Shown here piece after piece: positions 57,184 through 64,000 of a stretch of 64,000 nt of DNA. Position numbers and translations under genes: made by a program. Position 1 is the first letter of the stretch; each line of letters starts with the position of its first letter. The DNA comes from JANQIO01 sp038746745 (GTDB lineage Bacteria > Pseudomonadota > Gammaproteobacteria > Pseudomonadales > Halieaceae), in contig JBCDKJ010000002.1 in NCBI GenBank assembly GCA_038746745.1, positions 52,481 to 116,480 of the forward strand, in the 5' to 3' direction. The notes beneath the pieces were generated by a model that was not told where the DNA came from, made no database searches, and saw only the letters and a program-made list of their open reading frames with translations.

Positions 57184-60100
57184 ATGAACCTAACCCAATG
57201 GGCGTTCGAGAATAATCGTGTGACCGCAATCAGCGTACTGTTGCTCTTAGCCGCTGGGATGAGTTCGTACTTTAGTCTGCCTAAAGCGCAAAATCCTTCC
57301 TTCACCATTCGAACCGCCACCGTTACCACGTTTTTTCCTGGCGCAAGCCCTGTACGTGTTGAGCAACTGGTAACCAACACGATTGAAGAAAAGATACAGG
57401 AAATGCCCGAGGTCGATGAGATCACCAGTGAATCAAGAACCGGCATTTCTGTCATCAGTGTGGACTTCCTGCAAAGCATCGACGACATGCAACCGGTCTT
57501 CGATGATCTGCGGCAAAAAGTAGAAGACATTCGGGGCGACTTGCCAAGCGGCGCAAGCACGCCAGCGGTAAACGATGAATACGGCGACGTGTACGGACAC
57601 CTTTACAGCCTTACGGGAGATGGTTTCTCGCCAGCGGAGCTGGAAGACTGGTCTGAATTCGTTCGAGATAGCTTATTAAAGGAACCCGACGTCGCAAAGG
57701 TGGATGTCTACGGGGACTTGCAAGAAGTCGTCTACGTGGATTACCAGAACGCTCGCTTGACTGAACTGAAGATGTCTCCACAACAGCTCGGGCAGGGGCT
57801 GGAATCTCTTAATATTCTGTCTTCGGGGGGCGATATTGTCGTCGGCGATCAGCGCATTGAATTAGAACCTACGGGGAACTTCGATTCAGTGGAAGAGCTG
57901 AGCGCTTCATTGGTCAGTATCCCCGGCAGCAGCGCCTTGCTCGAATTGGGCGATATTGCCGAAGTCTACCGAGACTACGATGAACCGGCAGACAGTAAAG
58001 TCAGGACTACAGGCACGTCTGGAATTTCCCTCGCTATTTCCATGCGCGATGGCGGCAACATTTTGGAATTGGGCGAGGCGCTAGAGGCTCGCGTCGCTCA
58101 GCTGCAGGGAATGATGCCCTTGGGTATTGAACTGAAGCCGATGTTTATTCAATCAGAGCTAACGGCGAAAAGCGTCAACGCCTTCGTAGAAAACCTGATT
58201 CAGGCGGTGCTGATCGTTATGGTTGTTATGGTTGTCTCGCTGGGTTATCGAACGGGACTAGTGGTTGCCTCCCTGATACCGGTCGTGATGATCTCGACGT
58301 TTTTCACTATGTCGTTGTTTGGGGTTGGGATTGATCAAATCTCACTGGCGGCCCTGATAATTGCGTTGGGCCTACTGGTCGATAATGCCATTGTGGTGGT
58401 CGAGGCTGTCACAGTTCGCCGCCAGACGGGTGAAGAAGCAGTGCCCGCAGCCATTGCGGCAGCATCGGAAATGAAAATGCCCTTGCTCATCAGTTCTCTG
58501 ACCACCTGCGCTGCCTTCACGCCCATTGCGCTTGCGCAGTCCACTGTGGGTGAGTTTACGGCATCGATTTTTTACGTAGTCACCATGGCTCTATTGCTGT
58601 CTTGGGTTATTTCAATGACGTTTATCCCAATGATGACACCGCTCCTGAAGATCGAGCCTACAGATGGCGACACGGAAGCCTTTTCTTCCTCTGTGTATGT
58701 TTTCTATCGCAGAGTGCTACTCCTGGCGCTGAGATATCGCAGCGTTTTTTGTGGCGGCGTGGTTGCCGCCTTTTTTGTTTCCATATGGGGCATGGGGTTC
58801 GTGCCGCAAGTGTTCATTCCACCCTCAGAGGACCCATTTCTGACAGCTATCGTAGAACTTCCTACCGGCGCTGATATTGACGCATCCGAGCGTTTAATCG
58901 TTTCGCTGGAGGAGGCAATGGTCGAGAAGCAAGGCGCTTTTGAGCATGTTGAAGCATGGACGGCATACATCGGCACAGGTTCGCCCCGTTTTGTTCTCTC
59001 CTTTTCACCGGAGAATCCAAATGCTGCAAGCACCACACTGCTGTTTAGACTTGATTCTTCAACGGCGCTTGACGAGGTAAAGGCTGCTATCGAGCGCTTC
59101 TTTTTTGAGAACCACCCAAACAGCCAGGTTCAAGTCAAGCGATTGGCCAATGGCCCGCCTTACGCCTTCCCCATTGAAATCAAGCTATACGGGGCTGAGT
59201 TTGAGCAGCTCTATTCCATCAGCACAGAGATAAAACGAAAGTTCTGGGAGCTTCCAGAAGTTACGGTTGTCAGTGATACCTGGGGCCTGCAGACCAGCAA
59301 ACTCTCGATTGAAATTGATCAGGCACGTGCTTCCAGAGCGGGAGTCACCAACGAAGACATTGCCATATCACTTGACGCCAGTCTCAGCGGACTGGAGCTA
59401 ACGGACTACCGCGAGGGAGAGGACATCATCCCGGTGGTTCTACGCACCCGCTCGGCTGAACGCCAGGACTTCTCAAAGCTGGCCAACGTGTCGATTTTTT
59501 CCCAGTCCGACGGCGCTACTGTTCCTTTAAGTCAGGTCGCAGATATCAACATTGTCTGGGAGCCGGCCCATATAGAGCGCCTGGATAGGGACCGCATGAT
59601 CACCATTGAGGTGCAGTTGCGAGACGGTATTACGGCAACAGAAATCTCTAACCGTGTACGACCCTGGCTAGATGATTTCAGCATGCGTTGGCCAACCGGA
59701 TACGGCTACACGGAGGGGGGTGAAAATGAAGAATCCGACGACGCAACATCTTCCATTGGCGCTGCGCTTCCGTTTGCCGTATTCGCAATCGTTCTTCTTC
59801 TGGTCGTCCAGTTCAACTCGGTACGTCGAACGGCGATTGTGCTTGTCACTATCCCGCTGGGTCTTATTGGCATTGTCGCAGGCTTGCTGATCACAGGGGC
59901 TGCTTTTGGTTTCTTCACGCTTTTAGGGCTGATCTCTCTAGCGGGCATTGTTATCAACAACGCTATCGTGCTTCTGGATAGGATCAAATTGGAGATTGAT
60001 GAGAACGGACTGTCACCAGCGCAAGCAATTGTTGCCGCAGCGCAGCAGCGGGCACGGCCTATTCTTCTGACGACGGCGACAACGATTGGCGGCATGATTC

Positions 60101-60237
60101 CACTGTGGCTTGGTGGAGGCCCCATGTTTGAAACCATGGCTATAGCGATTCTTTTCGGTTTGCTCTTTGCAACCGTGATTACGCTATTCCTGGTGCCCGT
60201 GCTCTACAGCTTACTGTTTCGGGTGTCGTTTGCTTAA
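57184..60237 (+). CDS. RND efflux permease subunit (AcrB-like)
   Basis: Proton-driven inner-membrane pump of 1017 residues with 12 helices and two large periplasmic loops (about 35-330 and 555-850). Conserved parts: FSLPKAQNPSF start region, TM4 GLLVDNAIVVVE with Asp400 followed by Asn401, and TM10 GIVINNAIVLLDR. The TM4 Asp-Asp and TM10 Lys of AcrB become Asp-Asn and Asn, as in a distinct subgroup of HAE pumps. GGAGA lies just before ATG 57184, 12 nt after the adaptor stop. Substrates unknown. Confidence 0.95.
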   Translation: MNLTQWAFENNRVTAISVLLLLAAGMSSYFSLPKAQNPSFTIRTATVTTFFPGASPVRVEQLVTNTIEEKIQEMPEVDEITSESRTGISVISVDFLQSIDDMQPVFDDLRQKVEDIRGDLPSGASTPAVNDEYGDVYGHLYSLTGDGFSPAELEDWSEFVRDSLLKEPDVAKVDVYGDLQEVVYVDYQNARLTELKMSPQQLGQGLESLNILSSGGDIVVGDQRIELEPTGNFDSVEELSASLVSIPGSSALLELGDIAEVYRDYDEPADSKVRTTGTSGISLAISMRDGGNILELGEALEARVAQLQGMMPLGIELKPMFIQSELTAKSVNAFVENLIQAVLIVMVVMVVSLGYRTGLVVASLIPVVMISTFFTMSLFGVGIDQISLAALIIALGLLVDNAIVVVEAVTVRRQTGEEAVPAAIAAASEMKMPLLISSLTTCAAFTPIALAQSTVGEFTASIFYVVTMALLLSWVISMTFIPMMTPLLKIEPTDGDTEAFSSSVYVFYRRVLLLALRYRSVFCGGVVAAFFVSIWGMGFVPQVFIPPSEDPFLTAIVELPTGADIDASERLIVSLEEAMVEKQGAFEHVEAWTAYIGTGSPRFVLSFSPENPNAASTTLLFRLDSSTALDEVKAAIERFFFENHPNSQVQVKRLANGPPYAFPIEIKLYGAEFEQLYSISTEIKRKFWELPEVTVVSDTWGLQTSKLSIEIDQARASRAGVTNEDIAISLDASLSGLELTDYREGEDIIPVVLRTRSAERQDFSKLANVSIFSQSDGATVPLSQVADINIVWEPAHIERLDRDRMITIEVQLRDGITATEISNRVRPWLDDFSMRWPTGYGYTEGGENEESDDATSSIGAALPFAVFAIVLLLVVQFNSVRRTAIVLVTIPLGLIGIVAGLLITGAAFGFFTLLGLISLAGIVINNAIVLLDRIKLEIDENGLSPAQAIVAAAQQRARPILLTTATTIGGMIPLWLGGGPMFETMAIAILFGLLFATVITLFLVPVLYSLLFRVSFA

Positions 60238-60563
60238 TCCTATCAATTGATGGCCCGCACGTGGCTCACGGTATGCGCCATGGCGCTCGGCAGACAGTCA
60301 GGGGTGCTATGTGAGATCGCATCGACACCGAATTAGTTTTCCGCACAAAGCGTTTGTGTAACGACCCAGTCAATAATTGCACATTCAGGGCGACGTGATC
60401 CTGAAGAACAATGACACCTCCTACATCTTCGTGCCGGGTGGAAAACGTATAGAACTTGGACGACGCGCGACGGCAAGGAATAGAAGTGACTGGGCGTGCG
60501 TTTCGAGCTGGTTTGTGTGGGGGCTGCGAAGTATCACTGACCAGTCTCATTGCCTTGATCCAG
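60238..60563. other. Gap after the efflux operon, no gene identified
   Basis: 326 nt without a supportable gene. A 65-codon frame (60377-60574) with no ribosome site and no recognisable product overlaps the end of the next gene and is not called. No clear terminator for the efflux operon is visible. Confidence 0.5.
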
Positions 60564-61079
60564 TTAGTCGCTAGTGTCCTTCTTTACAGAAGGTAGTGCA
60601 TCGTTGAGCAGCTTCCGTATCTCAATCACGTTGTATGATCTTGCAGCCCTGATCCGAACTAAGGGAATATCTGCAGTTGAGCAAACGTGCTCAACAAACG
60701 CGTCTCGTTGCTTTCTTGCTGCAGCATTGTGCGAGGCATCATCAAGTTCGATTACGACTTCTACTTTCAGATCTTGTGGTTTGCAGACAACAAAGTCGAA
60801 ATGCTTTGCAGAAATCTTATTGAATGCCTTTTGCCAGTTTGTTCTCGATAGCCCTTTTTTGGGCTGGACCAAGTCTGCGACCCGGACCTTGGCGAAGACG
60901 ACATTCTCGGGCATAGCAGTAACAAGGACCCCATAGAACGATCTTTCTGCCGCAGTGAGAAGCCCCTTTCTTTTGCGATACGAAAACTCCTGAAAACGCT
61001 TTCGCTTCTCTAGCCGAGCAATGATGCCAACCAGGGCCAAAGCTATAACAAGTATGACCAGTGTTAAAGACGCGCCCAT
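60564..61079 (-). CDS. DUF2726 family protein
   Basis: A 171-residue protein with one N-terminal membrane helix (about 4-24) and a cytoplasmic DUF2726 domain (about 35-160): LTAAERSFYGVL, KHFDFVVCKPQDLKVEVVIELDD (quoted as region 95-117), and ADIPLVRIRA. The domain is related to restriction-endonuclease-like folds, so nuclease activity is possible but not shown. It stands at the edge of a region of restriction and toxin-antitoxin remnants. Confidence 0.85.
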   Translation of the reverse strand: MGASLTLVILVIALALVGIIARLEKRKRFQEFSYRKRKGLLTAAERSFYGVLVTAMPENVVFAKVRVADLVQPKKGLSRTNWQKAFNKISAKHFDFVVCKPQDLKVEVVIELDDASHNAAARKQRDAFVEHVCSTADIPLVRIRAARSYNVIEIRKLLNDALPSVKKDTSD

Positions 61080-61186
61080 GTCTAAACCTTCTGTGTTTAC
61101 TCAATCTATAAGGGGATTGAGTTATTCAATGAGATCGAGCAGCTGTTTCTCAACGTCATGCCATGATGCTGCCAACTGCAGCGTTC

Positions 61187-61432
61187 TTATAGCAATGCGG
61201 TGCTTGTCAATTTGGTAGTTGTGTTGAATAGGCTGAGCAAATAATCTGCATGGCCATGTCCAGATTTGAGGGGAAATTCCCGGATAGCGCAGGGGAGGAA
61301 GATATTATGCTGACCGTAGTCGCAAATATGCCAGCCTGCTGCCTCTAGCAGCTGGTCTATAGCGAACCTAGCTTGGTCTTCGGGACCGGCAGGACTCTTT
61401 TTGTGTAACCCCAAAATACCACTCGTGGGCAA
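61187..61432 (-). pseudogene. N-terminal stump of type I restriction enzyme HsdR
   Basis: The 81-codon frame carries the HsdR opening signature: EDQARFAIDQLLEAAGWHIC, then AIREFPLKSGHGHADYLL. In intact HsdR this goes on into the PD-(D/E)xK nuclease core with EAKK; here it breaks off just after DYLL into unrelated sequence and a stop. The only start is a TTG at 61432. The helicase and nuclease core are missing, and no hsdM or hsdS lies in the window, so this is a relic of a lost restriction system. Confidence 0.75.
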
Positions 61433-61528
61433 AGTGTCGCTTTAGTCCACGTAGAAAAATCTGACACTTTGAGTATCAATCTAGCTTTTAACGTCTTGGG
61501 CTGCAACACATACGGTTGAGAGAGCTCG

Positions 61529-61921
61529 CTAGCCTACGGCAAAGTCGAGTTCTCGTAGGATTGAAGATAAACAGTGGAGCGATAGCTCAGCATCTTCATC
61601 AGTGGGCGGAGGCAAGCCTTTAGACAGTGTTTCTGCCGACTTCGTGCGGCTATGCAGGCGGGCGAGGATCCAAGCAGCATTGCTCACCAACAGTTTTTCG
61701 TGAGGTTTCGCTGCGATCTCTTTGGCGAGGTCACCTAAATCTTTAGGCTTAAATCCGGCGTTCTCTTTCTGGATGTAACCCGAAATCGCCGCCGCCGCGG
61801 CTTCGCGACACTTGTCGACAACAGCAGAGGGCGTAGGGGTATAACCCGGCCAAACTGCACGCCCGTAGTTGGTTCTGCCTTCGTATACAAGGTTAACGTC
61901 GTCTTCTATACCGATGTTCAT
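61529..61921 (-). CDS. Hypothetical protein
   Basis: A 130-residue product with no recognised family, without signal peptide or membrane helix, starting MNIGIEDDVNLVYEG. It is Ala/Lys-rich with several likely helices (for example ISGYIQKENAGFKPKDLGDL). It lies between the HsdR stump and the hicAB pair. It may be a leftover or a small defence-island gene; neither can be shown. Confidence 0.5.
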   Translation of the reverse strand: MNIGIEDDVNLVYEGRTNYGRAVWPGYTPTPSAVVDKCREAAAAAISGYIQKENAGFKPKDLGDLAKEIAAKPHEKLLVSNAAWILARLHSRTKSAETLSKGLPPPTDEDAELSLHCLSSILRELDFAVG

Positions 61922-62096
61922 GGGTCCGTAGGCTCTCGTTCTTTCTCTATCGAGTGTAGCAACAAGAGAGCATAGGGTGGTCGTTCTATAAAATTTGTGG
62001 AGCGCTTGCTACCGGTAAGCCTTGGTCTCGCAAGCGGTGATGAAAGCTTGATAGCAGCGAAGCGGATGTCCACCTCAAGTCATGATGTGCGCGGAC

Positions 62097-62142
62097 TTGT
62101 AGTGAGAATCTCCACTTTTTATGTGTATACCGTGTGTATATT
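62097..62142 (+). promoter_or_regulatory. hicAB promoter with direct-repeat operator candidate
   Basis: TTGTAG (62097) and TATGTG (62120) are 17 nt apart and resemble -35 and -10 boxes. Two copies of GTGTATA (62123 and 62134) overlap the -10 and lie just before hicA. Repeats here would let the HicB DNA-binding domain repress its own operon, as in known hic loci. Confidence 0.45.
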
Positions 62143-62148
62143 ATTCGC

Positions 62149-62340
62149 ATGGAAAGTCATGCGGTTATCAAGCGCTTGTTGTCCGAGGGGTGGGTGCGCA
62201 CCGGCGGTAAGGGAAGCCATCAGAAGTTTCGGCATTCTGAAATGCAGATCATCGTCGTCGTGCCGCACCCCAGGAAAGATCTGCCACGCGGCACGCTGCG
62301 CAGCATTTACCGGCAAGCAGGATGGGAGTGGAACACGTAG
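62149..62340 (+). CDS. hicA: HicA family mRNA interferase toxin
   Basis: Small toxin of 63 residues that degrades mRNA without the ribosome. The dsRBD-like fold markers are all present: IKRLLSEGW, KGSHQKFRH with the catalytic His24, and VPHPRKDLPRGTLRSIYRQAGW. The size is normal. ATG 62149 gives the standard N-terminus; the frame upstream (GTG 62134) is in the operator. The antitoxin gene follows 2 nt later, so the pair is coupled. Nothing suggests inactivation. Confidence 0.95.
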   Translation: MESHAVIKRLLSEGWVRTGGKGSHQKFRHSEMQIIVVVPHPRKDLPRGTLRSIYRQAGWEWNT

Positions 62341-62342
62341 TT

Positions 62343-62777
62343 ATGGCCCTGTACGCAGTGTTTGTTCACGAGTTAGCGCCTGAAGAGAGCAATGTCGCCG
62401 TCGCAGGTGAGATTCCTGATTTTCCCGGTTGTTTTGTGGCAGCGGATAGCTGGGAGGATTTTCCTGCTGCTGTGCGTGAAGCTGCGGAGGTCTACTTCCA
62501 AGGTGAAGATCTGGAAATTCCACCCCCATCTTCTCTTGGCGAGATGAAGCAGCGCGAAGCCTACGCGGACGGGCAGTGGGTTCTTGTAGACATCGACCCC
62601 AACAGGCTCAATACCCGCAAGGAGCGCGTTAACCTGAGTATTCCTGCCTACGCCTTGCGCGAGATCGATGAGTACGCAGCGCGCATCGGTGAGACACGCA
62701 GTCGGCTCCTTTACGCAACGGCACTGAAACTGATTCGCGGCCAGCTTGATGCGCGGCAGGACACGCCGATTCCTTAG
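62343..62777 (+). CDS. hicB: HicB family antitoxin
   Basis: Antitoxin of 144 residues that binds HicA and represses the operon. The partially RNase H-like domain fills the N-terminus (PDFPGCFVAADSWEDFPAAV), and a C-terminal DNA-binding helix-turn or ribbon-helix-helix region follows (ERVNLSIPAYALREIDEYAA then RSRLLYATALKLIRG). The start is ATG 62343, two bases past the hicA stop; an alternative ATG at 62322 would overlap it. Confidence 0.93.
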   Translation: MALYAVFVHELAPEESNVAVAGEIPDFPGCFVAADSWEDFPAAVREAAEVYFQGEDLEIPPPSSLGEMKQREAYADGQWVLVDIDPNRLNTRKERVNLSIPAYALREIDEYAARIGETRSRLLYATALKLIRGQLDARQDTPIP

Positions 62778-62840
62778 TTGCGGCCCGGCGTCTGCAGAAC
62801 GTTACCGTCCTGGTTGTTTGCCTGGTCTGAAAGACTTAAC

Positions 62841-62993
62841 TTAGGCTGCGTCGAGTCCGGTCTCGTAACTGATCGCTGTCTGTTGTGCGTCTTTCAGGTT
62901 GCGATCTGCTGCTTCGATGATCCTGGCAAGCTCAACTGTGGTCGGTTGGTGTCGCTCAAGCTGACCGGTCTTCAGCAAATTCTCCAAACTCAT
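62841..62993 (-). pseudogene. Truncated HEPN-domain (SAV_6107-like) partner of the MNT gene
   Basis: A 50-codon frame starts ATG 62993 inside the end of the nucleotidyltransferase gene, in another frame. It reads MSLENLLKTGQLERHQ, ELARIIEAADRNLKDA, ISYETGLDAA and then TAA. This is the start of the HEPN proteins that pair with MNT nucleotidyltransferases; complete ones continue with DAAYKAI and about 80 more residues that hold the RNase motif R-x4-6-H. All of that is missing after the stop and no continuation was found in the next bases. Hence a remnant. Confidence 0.7.
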
Positions 62994-63564
62994 GCGCGTC
63001 GCCGATTACAAATACCTTTGGCTCAAGGTATAGGCGTTTGGCAAAGCTGTCATCGCTCTGGAGCTTGCTTTTGAATACCGAAGTGGGCATGACCACCGGG
63101 TTGATCTCCCTTTTCAGATGGGCTGCTGTATCCGCCAGCGCTGTCACGGCGTCGAGCAATGCAAGCTCACCCAGCAGGCAAATGTCGAGGTCGCTCTCTG
63201 TGTGTTGGGTTCCCGCGGCGATAGAGCCGAACACAAACGCAAAATCGAGTTGTTCGCGCACGTCTTTCAATGCGTCACGCAGTACAAAGGCTAAACCTTC
63301 TGTCTTACGAAATATTGAGGCCAGTTCCTCATATATATCGCAGCTCTGTGCGGGCTGGTAAAGCACCTGGTTGCCCCGGCGTTCTCGCTCTAGCAGCCCG
63401 ACATCTGCCATCGCGTGGAGTTCTCTGTGCAAGGAACCCGCGGATACGCCGGTACGCCTGGCCAATTCACGCACGTGGAAGCGCTCATCGGGGTGTAAGA
63501 AAAGTACAGCCAGCACTTTTCTCCGATAGGGGCTGAATAGAAAGTCTATGGGTTGCTTCGCCAC
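62956..63564 (-). CDS. MNT-type nucleotidyltransferase with winged-helix domain
   Basis: A 202-residue protein with an N-terminal winged helix (about 10-75, FHVRELARRTGVSAGSLHREL in part) and a minimal nucleotidyltransferase domain with the GS-x9-DxD signature: FGSIAAGTQHTESDLDICLLG split over residues 112-131. In type VII-like HEPN-MNT modules such enzymes AMPylate the HEPN toxin; the winged helix would repress the operon. The start is GTG 63564. The downstream HEPN partner is truncated, so this one may be an orphan antitoxin. Confidence 0.85.
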   Translation of the reverse strand: MAKQPIDFLFSPYRRKVLAVLFLHPDERFHVRELARRTGVSAGSLHRELHAMADVGLLERERRGNQVLYQPAQSCDIYEELASIFRKTEGLAFVLRDALKDVREQLDFAFVFGSIAAGTQHTESDLDICLLGELALLDAVTALADTAAHLKREINPVVMPTSVFKSKLQSDDSFAKRLYLEPKVFVIGDAHEFGEFAEDRSA

Positions 63565-63574
63565 GAGCTTGATT

Positions 63575-63620
63575 GTTCTCTAATTCACTTCGATAGTAGC
63601 TATTATGAGAACTTATTCAA
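63575..63620 (-). promoter_or_regulatory. Promoter and inverted-repeat operator candidate for the MNT gene
   Basis: Read on the minus strand, TTGAAT and TACTAT are 16 nt apart, like -35 and -10 boxes. An inverted repeat GTTCTC...GAGAAC (63575-63580 and 63607-63612) surrounds the -10, ending 10 nt before the gene, as would suit the winged-helix repressor. Confidence 0.4.
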
Positions 63621-63640
63621 CGTCTTTGTTGTGTTACGTC

Positions 63641-64000
63641 TTATCCCCAAAACCCAACCTCAGGCGCCTGCACTATTCCGGTCGGGCCGTACTCCATCCC
63701 CCCCGCAACATCCTCTGCCAGCAGCAGTGGCCCATCGATGTCCACGAACTCGCAGTGCTGGGCCACGATAAACGCGGGTGCCATGGAGTAGGAGGTTCCG
63801 ACCATGCAGCCGACCATCAGGCGTTTGTTGTGTTCCTGACATAGCCTGACGATTTGCAAGGCTTCGGTGAGGCCGCCGCATTTATCAAGCTTGATGTTGA
63901 CGACGTCGTAAATCTCGGCGATGTGGGGAAACTCACCGATATGCTGCAGTGATTCATCCGCGCCGATGGGGATGCGGGTCTCTAAGCCACGCAAATCTTC
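63641..64000 (-). CDS. Enolase-superfamily epimerase (dipeptide epimerase/muconate cycloisomerase type), partial
   Basis: C-terminal part of a gene cut by the window end; the reading frame stays open to 64000. Visible: IPIGADESLQ (metal-binding Glu and Ser), YDVVNIKLDKCGGLTEAL (catalytic second Lys in IKLDKCGG), then VGCMVGTSYSMAPA and VDIDGPLLLAED. These match dipeptide epimerases of the muconate cycloisomerase subgroup. The true start is beyond the window. It converges with nothing on its left; the MNT promoter follows 3'. Confidence 0.85.
   Translation of the reverse strand, partial: EDLRGLETRIPIGADESLQHIGEFPHIAEIYDVVNIKLDKCGGLTEALQIVRLCQEHNKRLMVGCMVGTSYSMAPAFIVAQHCEFVDIDGPLLLAEDVAGGMEYGPTGIVQAPEVGFWG

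Noticed and set aside
60377..60574. Frame of 65 codons after the efflux operon
   Set aside because: No ribosome site, odd composition, no recognised product, and its end overlaps the DUF2726 gene.
62778..63074. Plus-strand frame of 98 codons after hicB
   Set aside because: It is antisense to the MNT and truncated HEPN genes, which carry recognisable motifs.

Overview
The window reads as chromosomal DNA of a free-living, probably marine gammaproteobacterium, plausibly of the Cellvibrionales/Halieaceae type. This is inferred from gene content: a Gram-negative dedicated sortase system, a wax ester synthase/diacylglycerol acyltransferase, TonB receptor plus TPR-sulfotransferase, a cytochrome P450, an RND efflux system and glutathione-dependent formaldehyde detoxification. 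No rRNA or tRNA gene was seen. Genes are tightly packed on both strands and several convergent pairs overlap at their 3' ends.

Layout. 0-6 kb: M19 dipeptidase, epoxide-hydrolase-like enzyme, ferrochelatase (hemH), a WS/DGAT acyltransferase with a repetitive lysine-rich tail, and a lipase-like hydrolase. 6-10.4 kb: an unknown protein, a single-domain response regulator and a large hybrid histidine kinase (7TM-DISM, HisKA, HATPase, REC, Hpt) that converges on it. 10.5-17.5 kb: S-formylglutathione hydrolase and class III alcohol dehydrogenase (formaldehyde oxidation), then divergently a GCS2-type glutamate-cysteine ligase homologue, an aspartoacylase-like peptidase, a hydrolase and a Gate-domain membrane protein. 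17.5-24 kb: HxlR regulator, luciferase-like monooxygenase, NAD epimerase, a non-coding stretch with a 17-bp tandem repeat, a candidate 48-residue small protein and a strong terminator, then MFS transporter, AraC regulator and tandem Usp protein.

24-35 kb holds the most distinctive system: a dedicated sortase locus made of a histidine kinase and response regulator (pdsS/pdsR) divergent from a VIT-VWA surface protein carrying a C-terminal sorting signal and its cognate class GN-type sortase. A TonB receptor and a TPR-sulfotransferase separate these from the likely fifth member, the OmpA-like pdsO. Behind pdsO lie two terminators, a candidate small RNA, short tandem repeats and a small unknown helical gene. 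35.8-51.8 kb: a beta-propeller protein, two TauE/SafE permeases, MAPEG protein, D-aminoacylase-type amidohydrolase, a double-DTG aspartic-protease-like protein, lipocalin, MATE pump, VOC protein, a small zinc-ribbon protein, nucleoside hydrolase, DUF1993 protein, cytochrome P450, enoyl-CoA hydratase, a Tat-exported aminotransferase and a CIA30-like protein.

51.9-64 kb looks accessory and in places more AT-rich. It has a LysR regulator divergent from a three-gene RND efflux operon, whose TolC gene is fused to an ABC-type substrate-binding domain. Then comes a small cluster of defence and toxin-antitoxin type genes and remnants: a DUF2726 protein, the N-terminal stump of a type I restriction HsdR, an unknown ORF, an intact hicAB pair, and a nucleotidyltransferase (MNT) gene followed by a truncated HEPN partner. 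The window ends inside an enolase-superfamily epimerase gene.
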